From contig JAQFVV010000001.1 in the NCBI GenBank assembly GCA_028023455.1, positions 23,331,401 through 23,395,400 on the forward strand: a stretch of 64,000 bases of DNA, given 5' to 3'. Below the pieces are notes generated by a model. That model was not told the origin of the DNA and ran no database searches. It was given only the letters and a program-made list of their open reading frames with translations. The stretch comes from Epiperipatus broadwayi (lineage: Eukaryota; Onychophora; Udeonychophora; Euonychophora; Peripatidae). The translations under genes were made by a program, and so were the position numbers. Of the stretch, positions 23,804-34,390 are shown in pieces (the stretch's first letter is position 1; each line of letters starts with the position of its first letter).

Positions 23804-24339
23804 TATCTTTTTTTCTATGATCCTCTTTGTCTTCTTTTCCTTAACTTATAACACCTCTACTGAACTGTATAACTTCGGTGTTATAAACTTCAATGTTATC
23901 TTCTCACATATGACCTATTCCATTCCAAAATCGATGGCGCATTTATATTTATGCAAAAAATCTGATCCTATCAGTGTTGTGTATCAGACCCTTCATGATC
24001 AAAAATACATGCGAGAACGGTTTTCTATTGATCTGCAAATCTAGCCATATTTGCTAACCTTATCTGGACTGATTTTATCAGGAGGGTCCGAATGTTAGAT
24101 TGTTCGTGCATTATACGGGAATATACTTCCTCTAACAACACCGAAATTTGGTTACTAGTCTACTAATGTCTCAACTTCCATCTGAACAATTGTTATCCAG
24201 ATCTTAAGGCAAGTCTGTTTAGCATAATTAGGGACTCAATCCTACCATGAGCACATTAAATTTCCTAAGTTCTTTTATTTTTGTAGGCTAGGTTTGCCTT
24301 ATTTTCTTCGCTTAATTTTTTTTCCCCGTTACAATAGTA

Positions 24340-24810
24340 ATAGTCCAATTTTTATGAAAAGTTATGTTGATGATTATTTATTGATTTTTACCAAGAGTCA
24401 AAGACAAATAGATTGACAAACTAGATAAAAATATGAAGTTTAGAATAGAAAAAGAAAATGATAATAAATTATCATATTTAGTTATTTTGTTATATTTTGT
24501 TAAAGAAGTCATATAGAAATGGTAAATGCAAGACAGAAACATCTATATATAAAAAATCTAATATGGATAATTATAAGTAATTGGAATTCACATATAGATA
24601 TTTAAAATAAGTAATATAAATTCAAAAATATATAAAGCTAGGAATTATTGCTCAGATAAAGAAGATTATAGTAAAGAGGTAGAAATGATAATTAAAGAGT
24701 TTAAAGATAATGAATATCCAGAGAAAGTTATGAAAGTATAAGGAAATCGGAAGAAAATTTAATAAAAATAAAGATTTAGTACGTAGAAAAGATAAAATAT
24801 ATAGATGTCA
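24340..24810 (+). pseudogene. Penelope-like reverse transcriptase fragment, family 2
   Basis: The frame around 24357 reads KSYVDDYLLIFTKSQRQID and stops. It aligns with RYVDNYLIIFNKSQRQISW of the family 1 copy at 43463-43819 and keeps the catalytic YVDD. Downstream text (24500-24800) is lysine- and asparagine-rich degenerate coding sequence matching the RT thumb/linker in style, with many stops. The upstream RT blocks are missing, lost at the gypsy insertion or before it. The fragment ends where the TIR element begins. Confidence 0.75.
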
Positions 24811-24817
24811 AAACTTA

Positions 24818-26035
24818 GACGCTGCTCTATGGCGCCGTTTTCGTGCTAAAACATAAAAAAGCAGTTTCCATGGCTGACACGTTCGTAACCCACGTTTTCT
24901 ATAATATAAGTTTTTTGTTGTGCTACAGATTACAGGTTGCTATGTCGCATTGCAGTACAGCATATATGTCACATCGCAGCAAATAAATTAGGCGAATTCG
25001 CAGTTTATAAAATTGTTACAGCTTGGTGAGAGGGTGTGTATATTTGAATTGGATGGAAATGTTGTTTTGTATTGAAGTTTTAAGTGGGAAAATGTTGACA
25101 AGATATATGTGTAAAGTGAGTTGGAATTAGGTAACACGTCAAGTAACATACTGTTCGTAACATTCCATGAGACAAACAATATTCTACCGTGTGTTTATTT
25201 TTGAAGTAAAAAATAACGGAAACACAAAAATTTCCAGTAAGAAAAGTACAATTTTACACTCTTTTTTTAAATTTCATAAAAAGCATATATTATAAACATG
25301 GTTAATAAGTAAAGAAGACATTTTATATATATATTTGTTGTTGTTTAAAAACTTTTACTTTCTTTTCTCCGACTACTGTTATACTTTGTTGAATATAGTT
25401 TATGTTTATTGTTATCATTTATTTTATATATGTTAATAAAAAATAAGTATTTACAAAAAGTATGATGTTGATATTTTTTATTTTAGCATTACAAACAACA
25501 GAACCCTAACCCTAAACCTAACCATAACCCTACTTTTACTTTTTGTTGTTATTCTATTTGAAGTAAAAAATAACGGTAATATCTGTTTGTCTGTAAAAAA
25601 TAAAAATATAAAACGAAGACTAAAAAAATAAAAAATAGCGGTAACACAATAATATCCGTTTGTCTGTAAAAATTAAAATTTAAAAGGAAGACCAAGAAAT
25701 TTGACTTATTATTCCGATTATGAGTTTTTAAACAACAACAACAACAAAAAAAGCCGTAACCCCATTAAAAAAATATTCGATAGAAAATTGTTTTTTCTAA
25801 TAAAGCAAAATAAAAAACACAAATCAAATTGTAAGTTGTTGATTTTATTTTATATTTACTGTTATCATTTAATTTGTATATGTTAATAAAAAATAATATT
25901 TTTTTAAAAAAGACGATTTTGTTTTTTATTTTATTTTCGCATTACAAAAAACACATCAAAATGATTAAAATCAATGGCCTGGGAATGTTCATATTTTATA
26001 TTTTTAGTGAGAAAACAGCGCCATCGAACGGCGTC
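24818..26035. mobile_element. TIR element nested in Penelope family 2, about 1.2 kb
   Basis: Imperfect terminal inverted repeats: left gacgctgctctatggcgccg at 24818, continuing ttttc..gctaaaa; right, reverse complemented from 26035, gacgccgttcgatggcgctg, continuing ttttctcactaaaa. It separates the Penelope RT fragment from its GIY-YIG domain. There is no coding capacity. The inside is AT-rich with repeated tgtttgtctgtaaaaa modules and a telomere-like patch. The target duplication is unclear (tta/ttt). Confidence 0.65.
25504..25532. repeat. Short interstitial telomere-like tract (CCCTAA)n
   Basis: The tract reads ccctaaccctaaacctaacc then ataaccctac: about five imperfect hexamers of CCCTAA inside the TIR element. 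TTAGGG is the common metazoan telomere repeat, whereas most insects use TTAGG. The tract is too short to use as a phylogenetic marker. Confidence 0.7.
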
Positions 26036-26054
26036 TTTATCTATAATAATAGCA

Positions 26055-26381
26055 CCTAAATATATAAGAAAAGTAGAAAAATTTATGAATGGGGTATATA
26101 AAATTAAATGTAAGTCGTATAAAAGTAAAAATATAAAAACTAATTATGTAGATGAGACAAAGAATTCAATTTATATAAGATTAATTTAACATAAATATGA
26201 TAAGAGGTCACCTATTTATTTATATTCATTAGAAACAGGTCATAGGTTTGAGAAGGATAGTATAAAAATGATTAATTATACAAATAATAGAAGGGATAGA
26301 AAAATTAAAGAGGCAATATTCATTAAAAATATAAAACCAAATCTTAATAAGGATTTGGGAATAAAGACAATAATTTTATGA
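26055..26381 (+). pseudogene. GIY-YIG endonuclease domain of Penelope family 2
   Basis: The frame reads MNGVYKIKCKSYKSKNIKTN, then YVDETKNSIYIRLI, stop, HKYDKRSPIYLYSLETGHRF, then RKIKEAIFIKNIKPNLNKDL, ending at TGA 26379-26381. It shows the GIY-YIG layout: GVY, Y-x-(G), the Arg in the first helix, the His-containing turn, Glu in KEAIFI and Asn in KPNLN. The YIG glycine is Asp here (YVDET) and a TAA at 26187-26189 interrupts the frame, so the nuclease is dead. Penelope-like elements use this domain to nick target DNA. The preceding CxxC zinc motif is degraded. Confidence 0.8.
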
Positions 26382-26639
26382 ATAATTATGTTTATTATTA
26401 TTAATAATAGTTTGAATATAAAAAGATTTAAAAAATAAAAAAAAACGATGATAGAGGGAGTTGTTTAGGAAGTATAAGATTTTTTGAAAATTTGTCAGTT
26501 GGTTTTTGGAAATAGAATTATAAAGATGTAAGTATTTAATAATGTAATAAAAAAAAAGGTAATTTATAATGTAAAAAAGTTAATAGTGAAAAATATATAA
26601 TTAAAAAAAAAAAGTTTAGCTAAAAATATTTAAGAAAAT

Positions 26640-26960
26640 ATAAAGAAAAAGATAATAAAATGATAGGTTAAATAGTATAATTTAAAGATTATTTTTTAAA
26701 ATTATAATAGATTTAAAATAATTTAATAATAAAATAAAAAATTAGTTAAGAGTAGAATAATAAAATGGAAAATGATTATTTATAATGGTCAAGTTAAGAT
26801 GTATGTTTTGATTATGTATATAAATATATGTATAAAATGTATTAATTGTATGATTATATATTTGGATATTGTAGATCTGATGATGACTGCAGAACAGTCG
26901 AAAATGTAAGAGTAAAGTTTTGGTATAAAAAATAGTATTGTTAAGTGTATAAGGTTAGAA
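26640..26960 (+). repeat. Penelope family 2 terminal repeat, right
   Basis: Plus-sense copy of the repeat at 21690-21965: aatgataggttaaatagta, then the motif at 26877, then agtattgttaagtgtataag. Confidence 0.8.
26877..26903 (+). ncRNA. Hammerhead-ribozyme-like motif, Penelope family 2 right repeat
   Basis: CTGATGA (26877-26883), extra T, stem GACTG (26885-26889), loop CAGAA, stem CAGTC (26895-26899), GAAA (26900-26903). Relative to the left copy the loop differs by one base while the stem is unchanged. Stem III here is weaker (AATGTAAGAGTA) than in the left copy. Confidence 0.4.
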
Positions 26961-27876
26961 AAGATATGATATGTACTAGTTATTTCTGAATATATGCATA
27001 TAATCAAATGTTCAGTATAAAGAAAGACTAATAACCACAATTTTGATTATGGTTTGATTTTACACTTTTATTCCTGGTATCCAATTCACTATCACACTTG
27101 CATAGATAGCCAAAACAATTAGTAATCTATTTTTGTAGGTACCTTAACCAACAAACTTTTTCAAAAATGAAATATAAGTAACCAAAACTTCAATCATTCA
27201 TGGCAAATCAAAAAAATCAATGAATTCAAACAATGGCAAACATTTTACTGATTTTATAGGACTCTCCTACCTTTCAATACTTGCACTTGAAACAGTTTTC
27301 AGAGTCATCAAAATATTCAATAATCATTAAATAAAAAGCACTGGATTGCATCCATACTTCTAGCAGTCATTTTGACTTTTATACTATCTAAGCAATGACT
27401 TGAAATTTCATTATAAATTTTGAAACCTGTAACTATTTAAACAAATTAATTTGGGTTCAAATCATAAGATTTCATAAATTTTAAATCATTATTTTTCAAT
27501 ATTATAAAAAATTAAGGTTAGCAGCTGGCAATATTACTATAAATACTATTAAGGCTATTAGTTAAAAACTAGTTCTGGAATATGGATATGGCACTATCTA
27601 GCAAGTCTATTATAGATAGCTTACTGCTCCTAATGCAGACTAAAAATAAAAGTAGATCTACTTAACATTTATTGATATGATACCACTATGTAAGATTGTG
27701 AGGATCTAGTTTCATTTCCTACTGATATAACTTAAAAAGTTTAGTTTGTCCATTTGTTCTTATTTAACTCTCAAAATGGACAAAATAGTATTAAATTTTG
27801 CTTCATATCAGAAATGAGAGTTGAGTCATTATACAATAAAAACAAAAGATTTTTCAATTGCTGAAAGCAAACTCAC

Positions 27877-27994
27877 TTTGTTGTTCTTTGCCTGTTCCCT
27901 TATCCCTGGCTGAAACATTTACAATACCATTAGCATCAATGTCAAAAGTAACTTCAATTTGAGGAACTCCTCGAGGAGCTGGAGGAATGCCGAC
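27877..27994 (-). CDS. HSPA9: HSPA9 exon: substrate-binding beta domain, 3' part
   Basis: There are 39 codons plus one base (A) that completes its codon in the next exon. It encodes [20 protein letters not shown], then [19 protein letters not shown]. This is the IPPAPRG(V)PQIEV(T)FDIDANGI block, among the most conserved parts of all Hsp70 substrate-binding domains. The acceptor is TTAATAG and the donor GTGAGT. An 87-nt intron lies upstream and a 12.3 kb TE-filled intron downstream. Confidence 0.96.
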
Positions 27995-28081
27995 CTATTA
28001 ATAAAATATATATTTACAATTGAAAAAAAATATATATTTTTTAATAAATATTCAGATATTACTTTTTATAATTTTACTTAC

Positions 28082-28186
28082 CAATTGAAACTGACCCAAA
28101 AGTTTATTATCCAGTGCCATTTCTCTCTCACCTTGACAAACTTTAATTTCTACTTGAGTCTGACCATCTGCTGCAGTAGAAAAAAT
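28082..28186 (-). CDS. HSPA9: HSPA9 exon: substrate-binding beta domain, middle
   Basis: There are 35 codons, phase 0 at both ends, encoding [20 protein letters not shown] then [38 protein letters not shown] is characteristic of mitochondrial Hsp70 (the cytosolic paralogues read FTTYSDNQPGV). It is bordered by TTGCAG and GTAAGT and separated by 81- and 87-nt introns from its neighbours. Confidence 0.96.
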
Positions 28187-28252
28187 CTGCAAGGAAAAAA
28201 TAGAACAGAGATATTTGGCTAACATTACTCACAACCCTTATTATAAACTTCA

Positions 28253-28405
<153 letters not shown>

Positions 28406-30673
28406 CTAAAATAAGCGATAACAAAAATGTGTTATAATGTAAACATGTAATTTTATGCTAAATTTAAAAACTGTTTTGTTTTTATTTAAAGAGTTCACAA
28501 AATAAAAATTGAACTATTTAAAAATTTTTCTGTATATTAAAAATTGGTTCTTTGTAAGCACATTTAAATAAACAAATTTAAAAAAACCCATTAAAATTCA
28601 TAAATTTTACAATCATTTTTGTGTTTCATAATGCAATACATGATCACATTTAAAAAGAAAACATTAATATTAATAAATTTTGCAACATGTATTTCTTTGG
28701 CATTTGCTGAAAGCTTTACTTTATTACTTTCAGAATTTGACTTACAATATTTGGCATAATAAAATATTTTTTAAGTGTAATTCTAAAAGTTTACAAAATT
28801 TAATACATTCTTGAAGTTAATACAGACTTAAAAATTCCAAAACAACTAGAGAAGGCATAGTCCTATAAAGAGACTATTATGTTTCTATAAAAAAAAAATA
28901 ATTGAAAAAAAAAAAAAAGAATATTGTCTAGAGCATATTTAACTGCAATGAAAGTCAGAATTTCCCAACTCATTTCATTTAAAAAAAATAAAAATATGTT
29001 AAATTTTTTGAAACTTTTGAGTGAATGTGAATGATTAGGTACATGCAGTAAATATGTAAATAAATGTACTCCTTCAATTTATTAATAGCTACATTACTAT
29101 TTAATTTTGTTTATACTATAATTTTAATTTATATATATATAAAAGCGTCTTTGTTAAAAAGTATAGTAAACAACATATTCTATTGTAATCAAAGCTTATC
29201 AACAAACATGAGCTATTATGTGCAATGTATCCAAGTAAGGGCCTGAACAAAATATTGCAGGTCCACTGTAAGTTTTATGACTGTTAAAAAAAAAAAAGTT
29301 GGAAGATGTTAGATATCTATATTATTTATTCAAATAAGCTTTAAAATGTGTTAAAATTTTTATCTACAAAAATATTATTCTATTTACAAGAATTGAGAAT
29401 TGGAAGGTGAAAGACAGAAAATCTTTAAAAATCAGAGCATTCATGAATAAATTTTATGTAAGATGTTCATTTCAAATACTTGTAAAGAAATTTAATTACA
29501 GTAGGTTTGAAAACAGTCAAATGTTGAGAGCAATGAGGAACTTCATGTTCTCACCTCTAGAATGGATGATACTTATTTACTTATGGCTTTTGGATATAAT
29601 TAAATATGCATATTAATACTTAAAATAAACACTGCTCTTAAAATTTAACAGTGATTATTATTAATTAGTAAATCCACTATTCTTTTTTTTTTTTTACATT
29701 TAGATTTAATGAGAGATTTAGAAGTTCTAGGAGAATGGAAGACATATACAAGGAAAATAAAAAGAAATATGAAATAGACTGGAAGAATGCAGAACTGACT
29801 GATATCTGATATTAAATATATAATAGAAAAGGGATAAAATATAAAAATCTTGTGAAAATATTAATATATTAAATAATTATTATTATCACTTTTAATCAAA
29901 TAAATCATCATTATTGGATTAGTATGAATTACATTTGATAAAATAGGTCTTCATTCATCTCAAATGATTGGTACCAGAAAAACATTATGATGCACAATTT
30001 AAATATAAATTCCTTTTAGAACTAAATTTAATAACATTTAATTGGAACTGCAGTAGTTTCTTTAACATGCTGACAATAATACACTGAATTATAAAAATGT
30101 GAAGTTAACATTTATTTTTCTTTTCTTCAACAATTTTGTCAATCACATTGACATTAGCAAAAATCATTATGACAAAAAAAAAAATGGATACATACTATTT
30201 GGATTAAAAAAACTGAAAAAGCAATTTATCTTAAACTTTAGATTAGGGTATGCTCAGAATTTAGTAATAAATTGAAAGGTTGCTAGTCTTCCACGTGCGC
30301 CTACTGCTGTTGTTTCTCAGCCAATCAGATGTTAAACAGCGGTCTGAAGAACGATCAGGCCTTGACATATGACAGAGATTTTGATAAAAAAGGATGATAC
30401 CACCCTTCTCTTTACTTAACTTTTTATATATATAAACCAGTCTTAAGCATCTTGGCTTGAAAGCTTGAAGATATAAACATATTCATTTATTACTCACTGA
30501 GTTTTTAATTTACGATATTGCAGCACGAAATTTAGTAGTGTAGATGAAAACACAAGTATTCAAATTAGAATTTAGTCCACTAAGGGAAGGGAGTTACTGC
30601 TTTAAACATAATGCAAAATTTCATTCAACATATAAAACACACAAACATTTAATTAAAAATAGTAAGTTTGTAC
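28406..30673. other. 2.3 kb HSPA9 intron, mostly featureless
   Basis: AT-rich with homopolymers. A degenerate purine-rich stretch near 29400-29820 could be retroelement debris. A CCAAT box (30321-30325, cagccaatcag) and a TATA-like run (30425-30434) lie about 100 bases apart on the plus strand in a GC-richer patch (30290-30420). This is promoter- or LTR-like, but no transcript or ORF follows it. Confidence 0.35.
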
Positions 30674-30763
30674 TTGAATGGCTGCTCCCATAGCTACAGC
30701 TTCATCAGGATTTACAGATTTACTTGGTACTTTACCAAAAACTTCTTGAACTGTTTGCTGAAC
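30674..30763 (-). CDS. HSPA9: HSPA9 exon: end of ATPase domain
   Basis: There are 30 codons in phase 0: [20 protein letters not shown] then [10 protein letters not shown]. This is the last ATPase-domain segment, with the NPDEAVA(M/I)GAAIQ signature that precedes the interdomain linker. The acceptor is TTTCAG and the donor GTACAA (a weaker donor). It lies between introns of 6.3 and 2.3 kb. Confidence 0.96.
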
Positions 30764-31974
30764 CTGAAAAACAGCAACAACAATATAATGTATTTCTTTG
30801 ATGAAAATATTCAATCTTTCATCAATTATATTCATATATATATAATTCCTAATTTATTTAATTATTCCTATTCTGCATAATGATTGGTTTTTAATAATTG
30901 CAATGACAATTAAATAAATCATTATTTATATTTGTTAATAATTTTTGAAAATATTATAATAAACAATTTACAAATTTCATAAGTTATAAATGATAATATT
31001 ACACATTTATAAAGCCAACATATTTGAAATTAATAACACGCTTAAAAAACATTTGACATATAATACACAGATAAAGATCAATAATTCAAAGAGCTGCCAG
31101 GAACAGAAACCTTTTATTTTAAATATTTGTTTTTATTGATAAAATACTAGCTAAATTTGTCTTTTACTGAAAATATTTTTAAATTATGTAAAATTATATA
31201 GAAGAATAAATTAAGCTCATTTAATTTATTTATAAGATTTGATTTCTCCAACAAACACTCAAAACCACCAACATTGCTTTTGTGTTTAGTTTTGATTTAT
31301 GCCAGGATTTCAAAATTTTCTTTTCTCTAAAATTTTTCAATCTTGGACTAATCATTACTAGATATTAGATAATTATGCAGAAATCTTTTTCTATTTTACT
31401 CTGTCCAAGCACTCATAAAAAGCATTGTTTTAAAATCTAACTTCATCTTTATAATGACAGAAAATTAAAACTACGAATGTGCAATGTTTTGTTACCATTA
31501 GTGACGAAGAATATTTTTGAATGATTATACTGCTTTTGGGCACTGGCACCATAACAAGTTAAAACCACAGTAATTATAAATTATTATTAAAGGTTTGAGA
31601 TAATGATTGCTGGATAATTATTCTTGCAGACTGCTTTATCTTTAATTAATTAAAAGATGTAAATATTACTGAGAATGCATAATGTGTTATAAAGATATAC
31701 CTCATTTAGTAAAAGATCTGTAAATAAAGTTCTCTTGCAAAAAAATTACTACGCTTGTGAAAAGTCAATGATATATTTTATTTTCAAATATCAGTTCTTA
31801 TGAAATTCCTAAAATAAAAAATGAATTTTCTGAAATCTTTTTTTCTTCTATTAACATTATTACTAAGAATTCATCTTCAGATAACCCTTAGCATGAAATT
31901 ATTTTGGAGAAGGGCAGTGAGGAATACACATTGATTTTCTCAAATCTAATTTATTTTATTCATATTTATAATTA
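30764..31974. other. Intronic AT-rich DNA, nothing recognised
   Basis: Start of the 6.3 kb HSPA9 intron, up to the RTE element. No feature was supported. Confidence 0.4.
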
Positions 31975-34390
31975 ACAGTTGGCTTGATCAGAGTAAACAA
32001 CATTTTAAAATTGTTATGGGAGACTTTAATGCTAGAATTGGTAAACAAATGAAAGATGAAAATGCTATAGGTAATTTTGGTTATGGTAATAGAAATGAGA
32101 GAGGACATAGACTTATGGGGTTTGCAGAAAAAGAAAAACTTTATAATATGAATTCTTTTTTTTGAGAAAAATGTTAAAAGGAAATGGACATGGAAGCATC
32201 CAAATGAAGGTACAGCAGAATTGGATTACATTTTGACTAACAGAAAATACATATTTCAAGATTGTAATGTTCTTAATAAATTTAACACAGGAAGTGATCA
32301 TCGATTAGTAAGATGTAAGATACATGTTAATGCAAAACTAGAGAGACAAAAAATTATTAAGAAAAACAATATTTACAGTTGATATTCCTAATCTTCAGAA
32401 ACATTCTAATGAATTTAAATTAGAACTTACAAATCGATTTCAAGTATTACTAGATTTTGAACATGATTCAGATTTGAATGACATTAATAGGAAAATAAGC
32501 GATACACATTTAAAAACTGCAATAAAGATAGCTGGTAGAAAAAAGCAGCAATTGACCAATAAAATTTCTACTGAGACTAGAGAATTTATGAAGAAAAGAA
32601 GGAATATGAGGATATACAACAATGATGCATTAAAAAAGATTGAATATCTTGAATTTTGTAAAATGGTGCGGAAAAGAGTTGAAAATGATATAAGACAGTA
32701 TAATTGTGAACTAGCAAGGAAAGCTGTAGAAGAGAATAAAAGTCTAAAGAGTGTAAAACAACATTTTAGTATTGGTAGGAAATTTATATCTGGAATAAGA
32801 AAAAAAGATGGCATTATTACTAAAAAGAGGGATGACATCATGAAATGTGTAGAAGACTTCTATCAAGAATTATATAGTAATAAAAACAAGTGCCTCTTAT
32901 ATCTATTATATCTTCCGAATTGCCCAGAATTTTGAACGAGGAAGTGAGACATGCAATTAAATTTATGAAGAAAGGGAATGCTCCAGCTAATGATGGAATT
33001 ATAATTGATATATTAAAAGAAGCAGGTGAAGAAATAGAAATATTTTTAGCAAAGTTATATACCAAATGTCTAAATGATAAAGATGTACCAGATTATTGGA
33101 AGAATGCAGTATTAATATTTAAAAAAGGTGATAAAGAAGATATTAGAAATTACAGACCTATCAGTCTTTTATCAGTTTTATACAAAATTTTTACTAAGAT
33201 AATTACAACTCGTCTACAGAAAACACTGGATTTCCATCAACCAAGAGAACAAGCTGGATTTAAAAGGGGTTTTAGTACAGTAGATCATATCCAGGCATTA
33301 AGAGAAATTATAGAAAGGACAAATGAATATGAGTTGCCATTATGCTTAGGATTTGTAGACTATGAAAAGGCATTTAATTCTATAAACATTTCTTCAGTGA
33401 TTAAAGCATTGGATCATCAAGGTATAGATCCAGGATATTGTCATATTTTAAAGAATATTTATAAAAATGCAACAGCAACAATTAGATTACATAATGATAG
33501 TAGGAAAATCAACATTGAAAAGGGTGTAAGACAGGGTGACTCCATATCTCCAAAACTTTTTACAGCAGTGCTGCAAGAAGTATTTTGTGGATTAAAATGG
33601 GAAGCTAAAGGAGTGAAAGTAAATGGAGATTATTTAAGTCATTTAGATTTTGCAGATGATGTAGTTGTTTTTGCAAATAATGCTTTAGAGTTACAGGAAA
33701 TGTTGCAGGAGTTATCAGATGGAAGTAGGACTAAAGATAAATGTTAAAAAGACTAAAGTAATGTTTAATAGATTTTCTCAAAATATGAAAATAAAGACTG
33801 ATTATGGTGAGTTAGAAGAAGTTAACAGTTACAAATACTTACAGATGGAAATATAATGGATGAAATTAATCATAGAATTAAACTTGGTTGGAGTGCTTTT
33901 GGTAGAAATAACCTGATACTAAAAGGAAATATGCCTATGTGTTTGAAAAGGAAGGTTTTTAATAAATGTGTTTTGCCAGTTCTTACTTATGGATCTGAGA
34001 CTTGGACACTTAATAGAAGAGCAATACAGAGACTTCAGACCATTCAACGAAGTATGGAGAGATGCATGTTGGGAGTAATAAGGGATCGAAAACGCAATGT
34101 ATGGGTAAGAGAACAAACAGGTGTTACTGACCTCATTGAAAAAATTAAAAGACTGGAGTTGGGCTGGACATATTGCTAGAAGAGATGATAATAGATGGAC
34201 AATTGAAATTTTAAACTGGATTCCAAGAGATTGTAAAAGACCCAGAAAGAGACCACATGTGAGATGGATGGATGAAATAAGAAAGTGTGCAGGGGTGATG
34301 TGGAGAAGCTAAAGATAGGAAAAGATGGATTGAACTTGGAGAGACCTTCACCCTGCAGTGGATTGATAATGGTTGATGATGATGGTGAAG
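31975..34390 (+). mobile_element. RTE-type LINE, copy 1, 5'-truncated
   Basis: It starts within the AP endonuclease (KIVMGDFNARIGKQ, ERGHRLMGFA, KWTWKHPNEGTAELDYILTN, GSDHRLVRCK), runs through the RT and ends with the RTE-type tail (AGHIARRDDNRW, RPRKRPHVRWMDEIRKCAG) and a short tgatgatgatgg 3' repeat near 34372-34386. This layout and the TGATGATGG-like end are typical of the RTE clade. Frameshifts near 32155, 32885, 33720, 33850 and 34160 inactivate it. It is antisense to HSPA9. Confidence 0.9.
32474..34312 (+). pseudogene. RTE reverse transcriptase (frameshifted)
   Basis: Four open pieces (32474-32935, 32890-33747, 33856-34179, 34121-34312) in shifting frames reconstruct the order of an RTE polyprotein. 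The N-terminal linker is basic and helical. RT blocks in 32890-33747 are NAVLIFKKGDKEDIRNYRPI, REQAGFKRGFSTVDHIQALR, LGFVDYEKAFNSI, KGVRQGDSISPKLF and the catalytic HLDFADDVVVFA, with both aspartates intact. Then come LPVLTYGSETWTLNRRAIQR and the C-terminal domain WAGHIARRDD. The catalytic core is well preserved, so the insertion is relatively young compared with copy 2. Confidence 0.9.

Larger units (their letters stand above)
21990..24250 (-). mobile_element. Ty3/gypsy retrotransposon pol fragment, degenerate
   Basis: Read on minus from high to low coordinates are: a decayed protease-like stretch (about 24200-23850); the pre-RT segment YKNVFSDVLRVIQGFEQCIK (23803-23603); RT with MYIDDVLVAAST (23278-22961); RT/RNase H with KAFEDIKRGF and FVVQTDSSGYALR (22997-22725); the RNase H end NHKSLEFLNHSYLFNSQLVR (22629-22411); and the integrase zinc-binding part (22408-22010). 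This is the canonical gypsy order. No LTRs were found, so both ends are missing. Several frameshifts and stops occur. It is GC-richer than its host. Confidence 0.9.
21655..27030 (+). mobile_element. Penelope-like element (family 2), degenerate, with nested insertions
   Basis: The element is bounded by inverted terminal repeats: about 21690-21965 (minus sense) and about 26640-26960 (plus sense), sharing cacttaacaatactatttttt / aaaaatagtattgttaagtg and the ribozyme-like motif. Inside, in plus sense, are an RT fragment with SYVDDYLLIFTKSQRQI (near 24357) and a GIY-YIG endonuclease domain (26055-26381). This RT plus GIY-YIG order and inverted repeats are typical of Penelope-like elements. A gypsy pol fragment (21990-24250) and a TIR element (24818-26035) sit inside it. 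The outer limits are approximate. Confidence 0.8.
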
